A stretch of 50,961 bases of DNA from Desulfuromonadales bacterium. Its GTDB lineage: Bacteria > Desulfobacterota > Desulfuromonadia > Desulfuromonadales > JACZKF01. The stretch lies in contig JARFUG010000019.1 of the NCBI GenBank assembly GCA_029289095.1, forward strand, positions 1 through 50,961, read 5' to 3'. Shown in pieces: positions 25,471 through 33,392 of the stretch. Made by a program: the position numbers and the translations under genes. The notes beneath the pieces are model-generated. The model was not told where the DNA came from. It did no database searches and saw only the letters and a list, made by a program, of their open reading frames with translations. Every line of letters starts with the position of its first letter. The first letter of the stretch is position 1.

Positions 25471-27360
25471 TCAGGGGGGTGACAGAAGGGAGCGAAAGAG
25501 TGTCGTAGCGTGGTCAGGGGTGAGGCCGAGATCATCAAGGATGGTCTTATAACGATGGTAAACGGCGAGGGCTTCAGGGCGGCGTCCCGTCTGCAGATAA
25601 CAGACGATCAATTGTTGGTGGAGAATTTCAGACTGCCCTGCGTGCTCCAGCGCCTGGTGGTAGAGCTCGGCGGCGACATCGTAGAGATGGTTTGATTCAC
25701 ATTGTCTGCCAAGGGCGATTACCCCCTGCAGGTATCGCTGGGAAAGTTTGCGGCGGACCTGAAGTGCCCACCCGAGATCGTCCCCCTGCAAAAAGGGACC
25801 CCCGTACAGGGACATAAGAAGGCGGCAGTGCTCTGTGAGCCGTTCAGCGCTCCTGCCCGAACCATCCATGCCCTCCTCGAGAATGGCCTCCAGTGCCCAT
25901 ACATCGACAAAAACTCGTCTTCGGTCGAGTTGTAGCTTCCCCTCCGTGCGCCGGATCAGCCCCCCATCGCCGAGGAGTTTTCGCAGCCGGTGCAAGGTGA
26001 TCTCCAGCGAGCCATTTGCGGCGTCCCCTTCAGCCTGAGGCCAGAGCAGGTCGGCCAGAGAGGCTTCAGAGGGGGTCGGGCCGAAGGCGATCAGGGCCTT
26101 GAGCAGTTCGAGGGATTTTTTCGGCGCCTTGGCCGAAAAGATGACGTCCTTGCCGTCCACCCGCAGGGCAAATCCGCCGAGAGTTCTTACCTCTACCGCC
26201 CAAGGCCAATTCTCGATATGCCAGGGGGGGGTGGCGGGGAACAGGTTGAAATGGCGGATCATCTGCCCGACGAAATCGACGGCGATCCCCTCCTTTAGGG
26301 CGAAACAGCAGAGACGGGCCATGACGTCGGCGCGCCAGTAGGTGAACTTGAGAAACCCCTGTTCGCGCCCCGCCTTCAAGGCTGAGCGCAAGGATTGCGC
26401 CGCCGTCTCTCGATCCCCCCCGTCGAGAGCGATGTGGGCTTCGGTCAGATCGCAGAGGTAGCCCAGATCGCGATTTCCGATCCGCAGACCGATTTCGCGG
26501 GAGCGCTTGAGGTGCTCGCGGGCTGCGTCGGACTCCTCCTTTTCATGCAGGATGACGGCCATGCCGAAATGGCAGGTCCCTTCGATGCGGTTGTGCAGCC
26601 CGAGTTCATGGGCGCCCTCCAGAGAACGTCTCTGGTGAAAGAGCGCCCTCCCCAGGTCGTGTTCAAGAAGGGCGTTCCACCCTCGGAGGTGATGAAAGTA
26701 GATCCGATCCATGGGCGTCATGCTGTCAAGGCGCATTTCCATGCGGTCGAGCAGCGCGCCTGCCGTCCGGCAGTCTCCCTCGCCGAGGACCGAAGTGGCG
26801 GCATAAACGAAGAGGAGCCCGTCCCAGAGGTGAATCCCGCTCCTGGCCGCAAGGGCCACTCCTTCCTCAAAGGCAGCCAGGCACTCGGTCACTGCCCCTT
26901 TGTAGCCCAGGTACCAGACAGTGACAAGACGCTCGGCGATCCGGGCCAGGGGCGCCACGTCCTCTTTGCTCGACCATTGCCGCAGCATCTGGAAGAAGTG
27001 GTGCATGCCGCCGCGGGCGCCGCTCAGGTGACCGCCGGCAAAGAGGCTCAGGCCGCAAAGAATCCGCAGGCTCGGGTCCTCATGACGCTCGAAGACGGCA
27101 ATGACCCGCGTCTTCCACTGCTCGATACGAGGGTGATCGGGACGCCGCATGTTGAGGGCGACGAATATCAGATAGGCCAGGCGGTCGGTTTCTGCCGAGG
27201 CGAGAAGCTCGGGGCGCGATTCGAAGAGATAGTCGAGGCTCTCGATCCATGGATCGAGAGCCGAGAGATCACTCATCGCCTGAAGAATCGCCTCGAGGGA
27301 CGTGGCGGCGTCCGCGAGCATCTGCTGATGATCTTGATCCAGGGAGGGTCTTTGGGGCAT
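25471..27360 (-). CDS. BTAD/SARP-like transcriptional regulator with TPR N-terminus
   Basis: A 629-residue regulator. Residues 1-380 are helical, TPR-like repeats; 394-490 form an OmpR-type winged helix (VRTLGGFALRVDGKDVIF, LLWPQAEGDAANGSL, LHRLRKLLGD); 500-625 are a bacterial transcriptional activator domain (BTAD). The winged helix plus BTAD pair defines SARP-like activators, known in actinobacteria for control of secondary metabolite clusters; here the order is reversed from large AfsR types, with TPRs first and no NB-ARC ATPase. GAGGAG lies five bases before the ATG. It lies just upstream of the MACPF/lectin genes on the same strand, and a SARP-like repeat lies between, so it probably activates them. 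Confidence 0.8.
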   Translation of the reverse strand: MPQRPSLDQDHQQMLADAATSLEAILQAMSDLSALDPWIESLDYLFESRPELLASAETDRLAYLIFVALNMRRPDHPRIEQWKTRVIAVFERHEDPSLRILCGLSLFAGGHLSGARGGMHHFFQMLRQWSSKEDVAPLARIAERLVTVWYLGYKGAVTECLAAFEEGVALAARSGIHLWDGLLFVYAATSVLGEGDCRTAGALLDRMEMRLDSMTPMDRIYFHHLRGWNALLEHDLGRALFHQRRSLEGAHELGLHNRIEGTCHFGMAVILHEKEESDAAREHLKRSREIGLRIGNRDLGYLCDLTEAHIALDGGDRETAAQSLRSALKAGREQGFLKFTYWRADVMARLCCFALKEGIAVDFVGQMIRHFNLFPATPPWHIENWPWAVEVRTLGGFALRVDGKDVIFSAKAPKKSLELLKALIAFGPTPSEASLADLLWPQAEGDAANGSLEITLHRLRKLLGDGGLIRRTEGKLQLDRRRVFVDVWALEAILEEGMDGSGRSAERLTEHCRLLMSLYGGPFLQGDDLGWALQVRRKLSQRYLQGVIALGRQCESNHLYDVAAELYHQALEHAGQSEILHQQLIVCYLQTGRRPEALAVYHRYKTILDDLGLTPDHATTLFRSLLSPP

Positions 27361-27435
27361 GGCGGCTCCTCACGAATTCACCGGTAGCGCGGCTCACGGG
27401 GCACGGGGAGTGCGTTCAGCGGTAAAGCCCGATTT

Positions 27436-27456
27436 AAAAACCCCCTCGATAGGGGG
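27436..27456 (-). terminator. Intrinsic terminator of the dehydrogenase operon
   Basis: Minus strand CCCCCT-ATCG-AGGGGG followed by TTTTT. It lies about 240 bases downstream of the dehydrogenase stop and just ahead of the BTAD regulator gene, insulating it. Confidence 0.8.
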
Positions 27457-27643
27457 AAAATACCACGGCACAGTGGAGGATTTCAGCAAAAATGCATGGG
27501 GGGCGTGCCGGAAGTGGGATGTGGTGAATGATTCTGGCATAGTGCCGCTGCGGGAGGAGTTCCTGGAGATCAGCCGCAATCTTTACCGGATCTATCGGGA
27601 GGAGAAGATGGCTGAATGCACGTCGGGATTGGGGAGGCGTTCA

Positions 27644-27678
27644 GGGGACCGGGCGCATCCGCCCGTCCCCCTTTTTTT
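27644..27678 (+). terminator. Orphan plus-strand intrinsic terminator
   Basis: GGGGA-C-CGGGCG and CGCCCG-TCCCC form an 11-pair stem with one bulge, followed by T7 on the plus strand. No plus-strand gene ends here, which implies an unannotated transcript or a barrier against antisense transcription into the dehydrogenase gene. Confidence 0.7.
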
Positions 27679-27699
27679 CGATCCAAAAGAGCTCCCCTT

Positions 27700-28872
27700 C
27701 TACGGCATCAGCAGCACCTTGATGCACCCCTCCTCCTTGCGGTGCATCATCCTGTACCCTTGGGGGGCTTCGGAAAGGGGGAGGCGGTGCGTGAAGATCG
27801 GGGCGGGGTCGAGTTTGCCTTCGGCGATGCGTTCGAGCAGGGGGCGCATGTAGCGGTGGACGTGGGTCTGTCCCATGCGCAGGGTGAGCCCCTTGGCGTA
27901 GGCGGCGCCGATGGGGATCTGGTCGACGAGGCCGCTGTAGGTCCCGGCGATGGAAATCGTTCCCCCCTTGCGGCAGGAGCGGATCGCCAGGCGCAGTACG
28001 GCGGGGCTGTCCCCTTCGATGTGCAGCGCCTGCTTGGCGCGATCGAACAGGGCGGTCGTAGTATGGCCGTGGGCTTCCATGCCGACGGCGTCGATGCACA
28101 CGTCGGGTCCTCGACCTCCTGTATGCCTCAGAAGTTCGTCGACGATCCCTTCCATGTCCTCGGTGTTGACCGGTTCGGCCCTGCCCCACTGCGCTGCCAG
28201 GCGCAGGCGTTCGGGGACGTAATCGAGGGCGATCACCTTCTCGGCTCCCATCAGGCGCGCGCACTGGATGGCGAGAAGCCCTACGGGACCGCAGCCGAAG
28301 ACGGCGACGACGTCCCCTGGGCGGATCGCTCCGTTCTCTGCGGCCATCCAGGCGGCGGGGAGAATTCCGGTAAGCGGGAGGATTTTCTCGTCGGAGATCT
28401 CTCCGGGAACTTTCACCGCCCCGAAGTCGGCGAAGGGGACGCGAACGAATTCAGCCTGTCCCCCTGGAAATCCCCCGAAAATATGCGAAAAGCCGAAGAG
28501 TCCGGCCCCCGAGGCGCCGTAGTGGCGCTCGGCCTCTCCCCCGTTCGGGTTGCTGTTGTCGCAAAGAGCGGTGAGGCCTTCGCGGCAGAACCAGCAGCGC
28601 CCGCATGCGATGAGATAGGGGATGACGACGCGGTCACCGACCTTCAGGTTCGTCACCTGATCGCCGACTTCCTCCACCGTTCCCATGAATTCGTGGCCGA
28701 GGACATCCCCCCTGTGCATGCCGTGCTGAATGCCGTCGAACAGGTGCATGTCCGAGCCGCTCAGTGCCGTGGAACTCACCCGGATGACGGCGTCGCGGGG
28801 ACTGAGGAGGCGCGGTTCCGGGACCTCCTCCACCCGCACGTCGTGTTTCCCGTGCCAGACGACTGCTTTCAT
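27700..28872 (-). CDS. Zinc-type alcohol/formaldehyde dehydrogenase lacking one Zn ligand
   Basis: A 390-residue medium-chain dehydrogenase similar to glutathione-independent formaldehyde dehydrogenases. Structural zinc cysteines Cys90, Cys93, Cys96 and Cys104 are intact, GHE (His60, Glu61) is present, and the NAD site reads VFGCGPVGLLA. The catalytic zinc Cys of the usual CGSD/CGTD motif is Ser38 (TALSGSDMH), so the active-site metal would be altered or absent. It is the last gene of a four-gene unit with an SRPBCC protein, TsdA-like cytochrome and PfpI-like protein, 43 bases after the SRPBCC gene with a palindromic repeat in the gap. The substrate cannot be named. Confidence 0.82.
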   Translation of the reverse strand: MKAVVWHGKHDVRVEEVPEPRLLSPRDAVIRVSSTALSGSDMHLFDGIQHGMHRGDVLGHEFMGTVEEVGDQVTNLKVGDRVVIPYLIACGRCWFCREGLTALCDNSNPNGGEAERHYGASGAGLFGFSHIFGGFPGGQAEFVRVPFADFGAVKVPGEISDEKILPLTGILPAAWMAAENGAIRPGDVVAVFGCGPVGLLAIQCARLMGAEKVIALDYVPERLRLAAQWGRAEPVNTEDMEGIVDELLRHTGGRGPDVCIDAVGMEAHGHTTTALFDRAKQALHIEGDSPAVLRLAIRSCRKGGTISIAGTYSGLVDQIPIGAAYAKGLTLRMGQTHVHRYMRPLLERIAEGKLDPAPIFTHRLPLSEAPQGYRMMHRKEEGCIKVLLMP

Positions 28873-28892
28873 GATGGACTCCGATCGTCATT

Positions 28893-28907
28893 CGCCGCTT
28901 CGCGGCG
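28893..28907. repeat. CGCCGC-TTC-GCGGCG palindrome
   Basis: A perfect 6-base-arm hairpin with flanks CGTCATT and TCTG, in the gap between SRPBCC and dehydrogenase genes. The same core recurs twice, plus a variant, at 40514-40570. Confidence 0.6.
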
Positions 28908-28915
28908 TCTGTTAT

Positions 28916-29407
28916 TCACCTGGCCCGCACGATCTCGCCCAATTCCATCAACTGTTTGAATCGGCGCAGATCGTTGCGCATCTGTTCGGCAGGCTCTTCG
29001 CCGAACAGATTCCAGAACCACTCGATGACCCTTTCGCTCGGCGGGGGAATGAAGCGCACGATGAGACGGACTTCGGTCCCGCGCCCTCCGGGGGCCGGGG
29101 TGAAGTGAACGCTCCCCGAAGTCTCCACCTCCGACCCCTTGACGGAGGTCCAGGCGATCGATTCGTTCGCCTTCTCTTCGAGGATTTCGGCTTCCCAGCT
29201 CAGCGGTTTTCCGTCAGAGGTCGTTGCTTTCCAGAGGGTTCGGGTCTCGTCGATCCATTCCACCGCGTCGACAGATCCCATGAAAAGGGGGAGGTTTTCG
29301 AGTTTGCGCCAGAAGGCGAAGAGTTCTTCTGCCGGACGCTCTACGGTGATGTCGCGCTCGACTCTGACATCGGTGGTTCCCTTGTGTTTTCCAGATAGAA
29401 TCGCCAT
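28916..29407 (-). CDS. SRPBCC (START/polyketide cyclase-like) protein
   Basis: A 163-residue soluble protein of the SRPBCC superfamily: N-terminal strand VERDITVERPAEELFAFWR, central WEAEILEEKANESIAWTS and VRLIVRFIPP, and a long C-terminal helix (QMRNDLRRFKQLMELGE). Such proteins bind hydrophobic ligands in a deep pocket; this subgroup is often called cyclase/dehydrase. GGAG lies seven bases before the ATG, inside the end of the upstream cytochrome gene (gap of 4 bases), so translation is probably coupled. The ligand is unknown. Confidence 0.82.
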   Translation of the reverse strand: MAILSGKHKGTTDVRVERDITVERPAEELFAFWRKLENLPLFMGSVDAVEWIDETRTLWKATTSDGKPLSWEAEILEEKANESIAWTSVKGSEVETSGSVHFTPAPGGRGTEVRLIVRFIPPPSERVIEWFWNLFGEEPAEQMRNDLRRFKQLMELGEIVRAR

Positions 29408-29411
29408 GATT

Positions 29412-30542
29412 TCACTCCATTTCGAATGCGCTCCTCACGTCCCGCTCTCCGGATCGATAGTGATCGACCCAATAGACCCAGCGATCCGCCTGGCGCTGAC
29501 GTTCGCGGTATTCGATTATCGGACCGAAAGGCCCGAATTGGTGTTGTTCTTGCGTGAAGAAATCTGGATACGGAGGGTAAGGGACGTCGACCGGCTTCTT
29601 CGTGAGAGCAGGGTAATCACTGTCGAGTCCTCTTGCGTGCGGGCGTTTGCGGGAGTTGACGAAAGCGGCCACGTCGTAGGCCTCCTCGAGACTGAGTTCG
29701 GGCTCTCCAGGAGGCATGTTTGCGGCCAGGAAGGGCGCCAGGACGAGGAGTCGATTCATGTCCGATCCGAATCCATAACTTCCCGGGCCCCAGAGCGGAG
29801 GGGCTTCCCCTGTGACCTCGCCGCCGTGGCAGAAGGCGCAGATGTTGTAGAAGAGGGTTTCGCCTGTGACGAAATCGGCTCTGCGATCGGGGAAATCGCG
29901 GACCCCCGGACCTTCCTGCGTGAAGGCGAACCCCTGGTCCGCTACCCACTTCAGATAGGCGGCCAGTGAGGCGAGTTCCGCGCTCCCGGCTGGAAGGGGG
30001 GAGGCGTTGAGCGAGCGCTGCAGACAGGCGTTGATGCGCTCCTCGCCGGTGATGACGAGCCCTTTGCGGGGGGAATAGCGCCTGTCGGTGTTGAAATCGG
30101 TCAGCGGTAATGCACCCGGTCGGGCGCCGTGGTCGAGGTGGCAGTTGCGGCACGACAGGGCGTTTCCGTCATAGGTCGTTCCGGCGTGCTCGGCCCCGGC
30201 GCTCAGGGCGGCGGGTGTGTCGTCGAAGATCTCCCACCCCGCCCGGATCACCTCCCCTTTGCGCCCATGCGGAAAATCGTCCGGGAGCCGAAGGGGCGCA
30301 ACGGTCTCCGGGCGCGCAGGAGCTTCAGCCGGCTTCGCCCCTGCCGGCTGGATCTTCATGGCGACCTCTTCTGCCGCGCTCAGCCCCTCGACAAGGGCCG
30401 TATCCAGGGAGGGAGATCGATCCGGGGGGGGCGCGCACGCCGCCAGGATGAGGCACAAGCAGATCAGGAGTGTGACTGGAAGCCTCTGCCACCCCGTCCG
30501 GCCCCCCCCTCGTTTTCGTCCCTCCGTGCGGCTCAGGCGCAT
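29412..30542 (-). CDS. tsdA: TsdA-like dihaem c-type cytochrome lipoprotein
   Basis: A 376-residue periplasmic cytochrome with lipobox LAAC (Cys36). It has two haem c sites, Cys131-x2-Cys134-His135 and Cys235-x2-Cys238-His239. NALSCRNCHLDHG, EERINACLQRSLN and PPLWGPGSYGFG match thiosulfate dehydrogenase TsdA. Cys173, 38 residues after the first haem His, matches the unusual axial cysteine of TsdA, and Met276 (ANMP) matches its haem 2 Met. TsdA interconverts thiosulfate and tetrathionate. It starts 4 bases after the PfpI-like stop and is followed at once by the SRPBCC gene. The Pro/Ala-rich stretch at 60-85 is a tether. Confidence 0.8.
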   Translation of the reverse strand: MRLSRTEGRKRGGGRTGWQRLPVTLLICLCLILAACAPPPDRSPSLDTALVEGLSAAEEVAMKIQPAGAKPAEAPARPETVAPLRLPDDFPHGRKGEVIRAGWEIFDDTPAALSAGAEHAGTTYDGNALSCRNCHLDHGARPGALPLTDFNTDRRYSPRKGLVITGEERINACLQRSLNASPLPAGSAELASLAAYLKWVADQGFAFTQEGPGVRDFPDRRADFVTGETLFYNICAFCHGGEVTGEAPPLWGPGSYGFGSDMNRLLVLAPFLAANMPPGEPELSLEEAYDVAAFVNSRKRPHARGLDSDYPALTKKPVDVPYPPYPDFFTQEQHQFGPFGPIIEYRERQRQADRWVYWVDHYRSGERDVRSAFEME

Positions 30543-30546
30543 CGTC

Positions 30547-31056
30547 TTACTGCAGCCTGCGCAGGGACGCTTCGACGAATGCAGAGATGTCCTGCGGCCC
30601 GCGACTGCTGATGAGGTTGCCGTCCTCGACGACTTCCTGGTCGACGAAGTCGGCGCCTGCGTTTTTGATGTCCTGCTCGATCGATTTCCAGCCGGTGATT
30701 TTTCTCCCCTTGAGGGCCTGTGCCGTGATCAGCAGTTGCGCGGCATGGCAGATGGCGAAGATCGGTTTTCCGCTCTCGACGAAGTCTCGGGCAAAGGTTA
30801 CGGCGGCGGGGTCGACGCGCAGCTTGTCGGGCGAGTAGCCGCCGGGGATCAGTAGCGCATCGAAGTCTCCGACGTTCACATCGCCGACGCTCCTGTCGAC
30901 GACGACTTCCGTCCCCTTTTTCTTTCCTCTGACCGTCCTGCCGGCCTCCAGGCCGATATGGACGAGATCATTTCCCTTGTCCCTGAACGCTTTGGCGGGC
31001 TCGGTATATTCCACATCTTCGAAATCGTCTGTGATGATGACGGCGACTCTGGACAT
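30547..31056 (-). CDS. DJ-1/PfpI-family protein (YhbO-like)
   Basis: A 169-residue cytosolic protein of the PfpI subgroup of the DJ-1 superfamily. The nucleophile elbow is AICHAAQ (Cys103 region), with the upstream Glu in DDFEDVEYTEP and His following the Cys. Relatives such as YhbO and YajL protect against glyoxal and oxidative stress, and PfpI was described as a protease. First gene of the four-gene unit, with AAGGAG before the ATG and a good promoter about 60 bases upstream. Together with the aldehyde-dehydrogenase-like enzyme it suggests a reactive-carbonyl or sulfur-stress role, which is inference. Confidence 0.88.
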   Translation of the reverse strand: MSRVAVIITDDFEDVEYTEPAKAFRDKGNDLVHIGLEAGRTVRGKKKGTEVVVDRSVGDVNVGDFDALLIPGGYSPDKLRVDPAAVTFARDFVESGKPIFAICHAAQLLITAQALKGRKITGWKSIEQDIKNAGADFVDQEVVEDGNLISSRGPQDISAFVEASLRRLQ

Positions 31057-31118
31057 AGAAAAAACTCCTTATTTGAAGCGGGAAGGGCAGGATGAAAACA
31101 GGCTAAGCTCTAGGTACC

Positions 31119-31146
31119 AGTGTAAGGGCAGAAAGGAGGATGTCAA
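31119..31146 (-). promoter_or_regulatory. Promoter of the pfpI-tsdA operon
   Basis: Minus strand TTGACA (31146-31141) and TACACT (31124-31119), spacer 16 bases. Start of transcription near 31112, leader about 55 bases. Confidence 0.6.
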
Positions 31147-31166
31147 GGAAAAGTATTAGAAACATA

Positions 31167-31185
31167 AAATTAAAGCTTTTAATTT
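31167..31185. other. AT-rich palindrome upstream of mltB
   Basis: AAATTAAA and TTTAATTT form 8-base arms around GCT. It lies between the divergent PfpI operon and mltB and could be an operator; the T-run after it also resembles a weak terminator. Confidence 0.4.
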
Positions 31186-31246
31186 TTTCTGGAGAGGTTA
31201 AAATCTCCGAAACCCCCAAATGAAGATGAGAAGAAAAGAGGTTTAC

Positions 31247-32230
31247 ATGTACAGAATCGTCTGCCTGTTTCTCTGCCTGTCCATCGCGCTCGGCGCACTT
31301 CCCGCCCAGGGTGGAGCGCCGCAGGAATTTTCACACTGGCTTGAAGAGCTTCGCCGCGATGCTGCGGCCAGGGGTGTTTCGGAGCGGACTCTTGACAAGG
31401 CGCTGGCCGGCGTCGCCCCTTTGCCGCGGGTCATCGAACTTGACCGTTCCCAGCCGGAATTCGTGCTGACCGCTCGGCAGTACATCGAGCGCGTCGTCTC
31501 GGACCGCCGGGTCGAGAGGGGACGGCAGCTTCACAAAGAACATTGTCTCCTGCTGCAGGAAATCGCCGGGCGCTTTAACGTCGAGTCCCGTTTTCTCGTT
31601 GCGCTCTGGGGGATCGAGAGCAATTTCGGACAGTCGATGGGGGGATTTCGCGTCGTGGAGGCCCTTGCGACCCTCGCCTGGGACGGTCGGCGCAGCGCCT
31701 TTTTCCGCGGACAGCTCCTGACCGCTCTGGAAATCATGGAGCAGGAGGGGATCGAGCCCGAGACGATGACCGGCTCCTGGGCCGGCGCCATGGGTCAGAT
31801 GCAATTTATCCCCAGCACTTACACCGCCTACGCCGTCGATTTCGAAGGGAACGGCCGCCGCGATATCTGGGGGAGCACTGCAGACGCTCTCGCCTCCGGA
31901 GCCAATTATCTGAGCAGGTCGGGATGGCGTGCCGGCATCGGCTGGGGGGAGGAGGTCACCCTTCCGCGGGGTTTCGATGCGGCTCGGGCGGGACTCGACA
32001 AAGGCAGGACTCTCAGAGAATGGCGCCGTCTCGGCATCAAGGCCCGGGGGCCCGATGCGCAAAACGCCGCCCTGATACTTCCGGAGGGGATCGACGGGCC
32101 CGCCTTTCTCGTTACCGACAACTTCCGGGTGCTGCTGCAGTGGAACCGTTCGACCTCATTCGCCCTCGCGGTGGGGATGCTCGCCGACCGCATCGGCGTT
32201 GAGGGGTGCCCTCCGTCTGATAAGCTGTAA
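31247..32230 (+). CDS. mltB: Lytic murein transglycosylase B
   Basis: A 327-residue exported MltB-family enzyme that cleaves peptidoglycan between MurNAc and GlcNAc with formation of 1,6-anhydro-MurNAc. The N-terminal signal peptide (MYRIVCLFLCLSIALG) is followed by the SLT-type catalytic domain; the catalytic Glu lies in WGIESNFGQ, and GAMGQMQFIPSTY is the family signature. ATG 31247 follows AGAGGT; ATG 31220 would add nine charged residues before the signal peptide. No lipobox is seen, so it is probably soluble (SltB-like). Confidence 0.9.
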   Translation: MYRIVCLFLCLSIALGALPAQGGAPQEFSHWLEELRRDAAARGVSERTLDKALAGVAPLPRVIELDRSQPEFVLTARQYIERVVSDRRVERGRQLHKEHCLLLQEIAGRFNVESRFLVALWGIESNFGQSMGGFRVVEALATLAWDGRRSAFFRGQLLTALEIMEQEGIEPETMTGSWAGAMGQMQFIPSTYTAYAVDFEGNGRRDIWGSTADALASGANYLSRSGWRAGIGWGEEVTLPRGFDAARAGLDKGRTLREWRRLGIKARGPDAQNAALILPEGIDGPAFLVTDNFRVLLQWNRSTSFALAVGMLADRIGVEGCPPSDKL

Positions 32231-32236
32231 GGTATG

Positions 32237-32257
32237 GGAGTCAGGAGTTAGGAGGAA
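32237..32257 (+). repeat. Heptamer triplet GGAGTCA-GGAGTTA-GGAGGAA
   Basis: Three 7-base units directly after the mltB stop. An inverted pair GAGTCCTGC (32263-32271) and GCAGGACTC (32301-32309) follows and could form a hairpin ahead of the next gene. Confidence 0.55.
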
Positions 32258-32325
32258 CAACCGAGTCCTGCAAATGTCCCCAACTCACGGACTCAGGTCA
32301 GCAGGACTCCAGAAGGAGAGATCCC

Positions 32326-32682
32326 ATGATGGAGCGCAACGATCAGGATGTCGTATCGTTCAACATCAATGCGGAACTGTATGAGAACCAGAAGGGAGAG
32401 CTGGCCATTCGCCTGACGGGGGAGAAGGTGTACCGCAAGGGTGAAACGACAGGGGGTGAGACCTTCGTCGACGATGCCCGGAAGATTCTCCGGGACGGCG
32501 AACTCCCCGACGGGTGGTCTGAAATGGAGCCGCGCGAACTCACCTATGGCGAGGGATGGAACCATGTCAGCAGCATGGGATACATCAACGGTGAGGAAGA
32601 CAAACCGGGGATCGAGCTCGAAGTCCCTCCCGATGAACTGGGGCCGGCGGCGAAGAAGTACCTGGGAGAAATCATTCACTGA
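32326..32682 (+). CDS. Hypothetical small soluble protein
   Basis: A 118-residue acidic protein without signal peptide or membrane segment. It is predicted beta-rich at the start (DVVSFNINAELYENQKGELAIRL) with a conserved-looking KVYRKGETTGGETFVDDARKI block. GGAG lies a few bases before the ATG; the second codon is also ATG. It follows mltB by about 95 bases of repeat-containing DNA. I do not recognise a family. Confidence 0.65.
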   Translation: MMERNDQDVVSFNINAELYENQKGELAIRLTGEKVYRKGETTGGETFVDDARKILRDGELPDGWSEMEPRELTYGEGWNHVSSMGYINGEEDKPGIELEVPPDELGPAAKKYLGEIIH

Positions 32683-32736
32683 CGCTCGCCGTCATGCCCG
32701 GGGTAGTTGCAGTTTTTCATCTGTCGTTTGCCGAGA

Positions 32737-32800
32737 AGTGAGGCGTGAAGAGTGGAGTATCATCTCACTCTTCACTCCTCACTCCTCAGTCACTCCTCAC
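32737..32800. repeat. Inverted heptamer array (AGTGAGG / CCTCACT family)
   Basis: AGTGAGG, CGTGAAG and AGTGGAG (32737-32757) face TCTCACT, CTTCACT, CCTCACT and CCTCAGT (32763-32790), then CACTCCTCAC. The two sides are complementary over about 20 bases with a 5-6-base loop. It fills the gap between the small unknown gene and the PEBP gene. Confidence 0.8.
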
Positions 32801-32853
32801 GGATCCAGGTTCACTCGTCCGGACTCGAACCCCGGGCGCAATGAATTGCGCCC

Positions 32854-33312
32854 CTACTGGCGCGAATACCTTCCCATGACCTCGGTCTGCGCCAGAATAT
32901 GCCCTTCCATCGCCTCGAGAAGCATCTCCTTGCTCACCCCCGGCGGCAGCTCGAGCATGCTGTCGAGCGCGTAGAGCCGGAAATAGTACCGGTGCGTTCC
33001 TCCCGGTGGGCAGGGACCCCCGTATCCGATCCTCTGAAAGCTGTTGATCCCCTGGAGCGTCCCGTTGGGAAGGATCTCGTCGCGCCGGACATTCTCGGGG
33101 AGCCGCCGCAGATTTGCCGGCATGTTGTAGAGGACCCAGTGGGTGAACGTCCCTCCCGGCGCGTCCGGATCTTCCGCGATCAGCGCGAGACTCTTCGTCT
33201 CGTCCGGAACGTCGCCCCACTCGAGAGGGGGCGAGACGTTGTCTCCGTCGCATGTGTAGTGCTGCGGAATCGTCTGATTTCGGATCACCGGTATCGAAAG
33301 GTCGAGAGGCAT
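32854..33312 (-). CDS. YbhB/YbcL-family PEBP protein
   Basis: A 152-residue phosphatidylethanolamine-binding-protein-like (Raf kinase inhibitor-like) protein. Conserved ligand-site segments are present: HYTCDGDNVSPPLEW, LIAEDPDAPGGTFTHWVLYNMP and GYGGPCPPGGTHRYYFRLYAL. There is no signal peptide, so it is probably cytosolic like YbhB. ATG 33312 has AAGGAG seven bases upstream; ATG 33330 has none. Function in bacteria is unresolved. Confidence 0.88.
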   Translation of the reverse strand: MPLDLSIPVIRNQTIPQHYTCDGDNVSPPLEWGDVPDETKSLALIAEDPDAPGGTFTHWVLYNMPANLRRLPENVRRDEILPNGTLQGINSFQRIGYGGPCPPGGTHRYYFRLYALDSMLELPPGVSKEMLLEAMEGHILAQTEVMGRYSRQ

Positions 33313-33392
33313 GGGGAATCTCCTTCGCATGACGGGGTGCTTTTCCGGAAGACCACTGCTTCACATGTACCAGAAGGAGCAGGCCGGTCAAG

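Larger units (their letters stand above)
27361..27699. other. 339-base gap without a confident gene
   Basis: The gap holds a minus-strand terminator (27436-27456) and a plus-strand terminator (27644-27678). A plus-strand frame through 27473-27640 encodes a protein-like helical stretch (PLREEFLEISRNLYRIYREE) but has no stop before the terminator, so it is not called as a gene. Confidence 0.5.

Noticed and set aside
27359-27853. Plus-strand 164-codon frame
   Set aside because: It runs through a strong terminator and into the antisense of the dehydrogenase. Only the short stretch near 27530-27610 looks protein-like, too little to call a gene.
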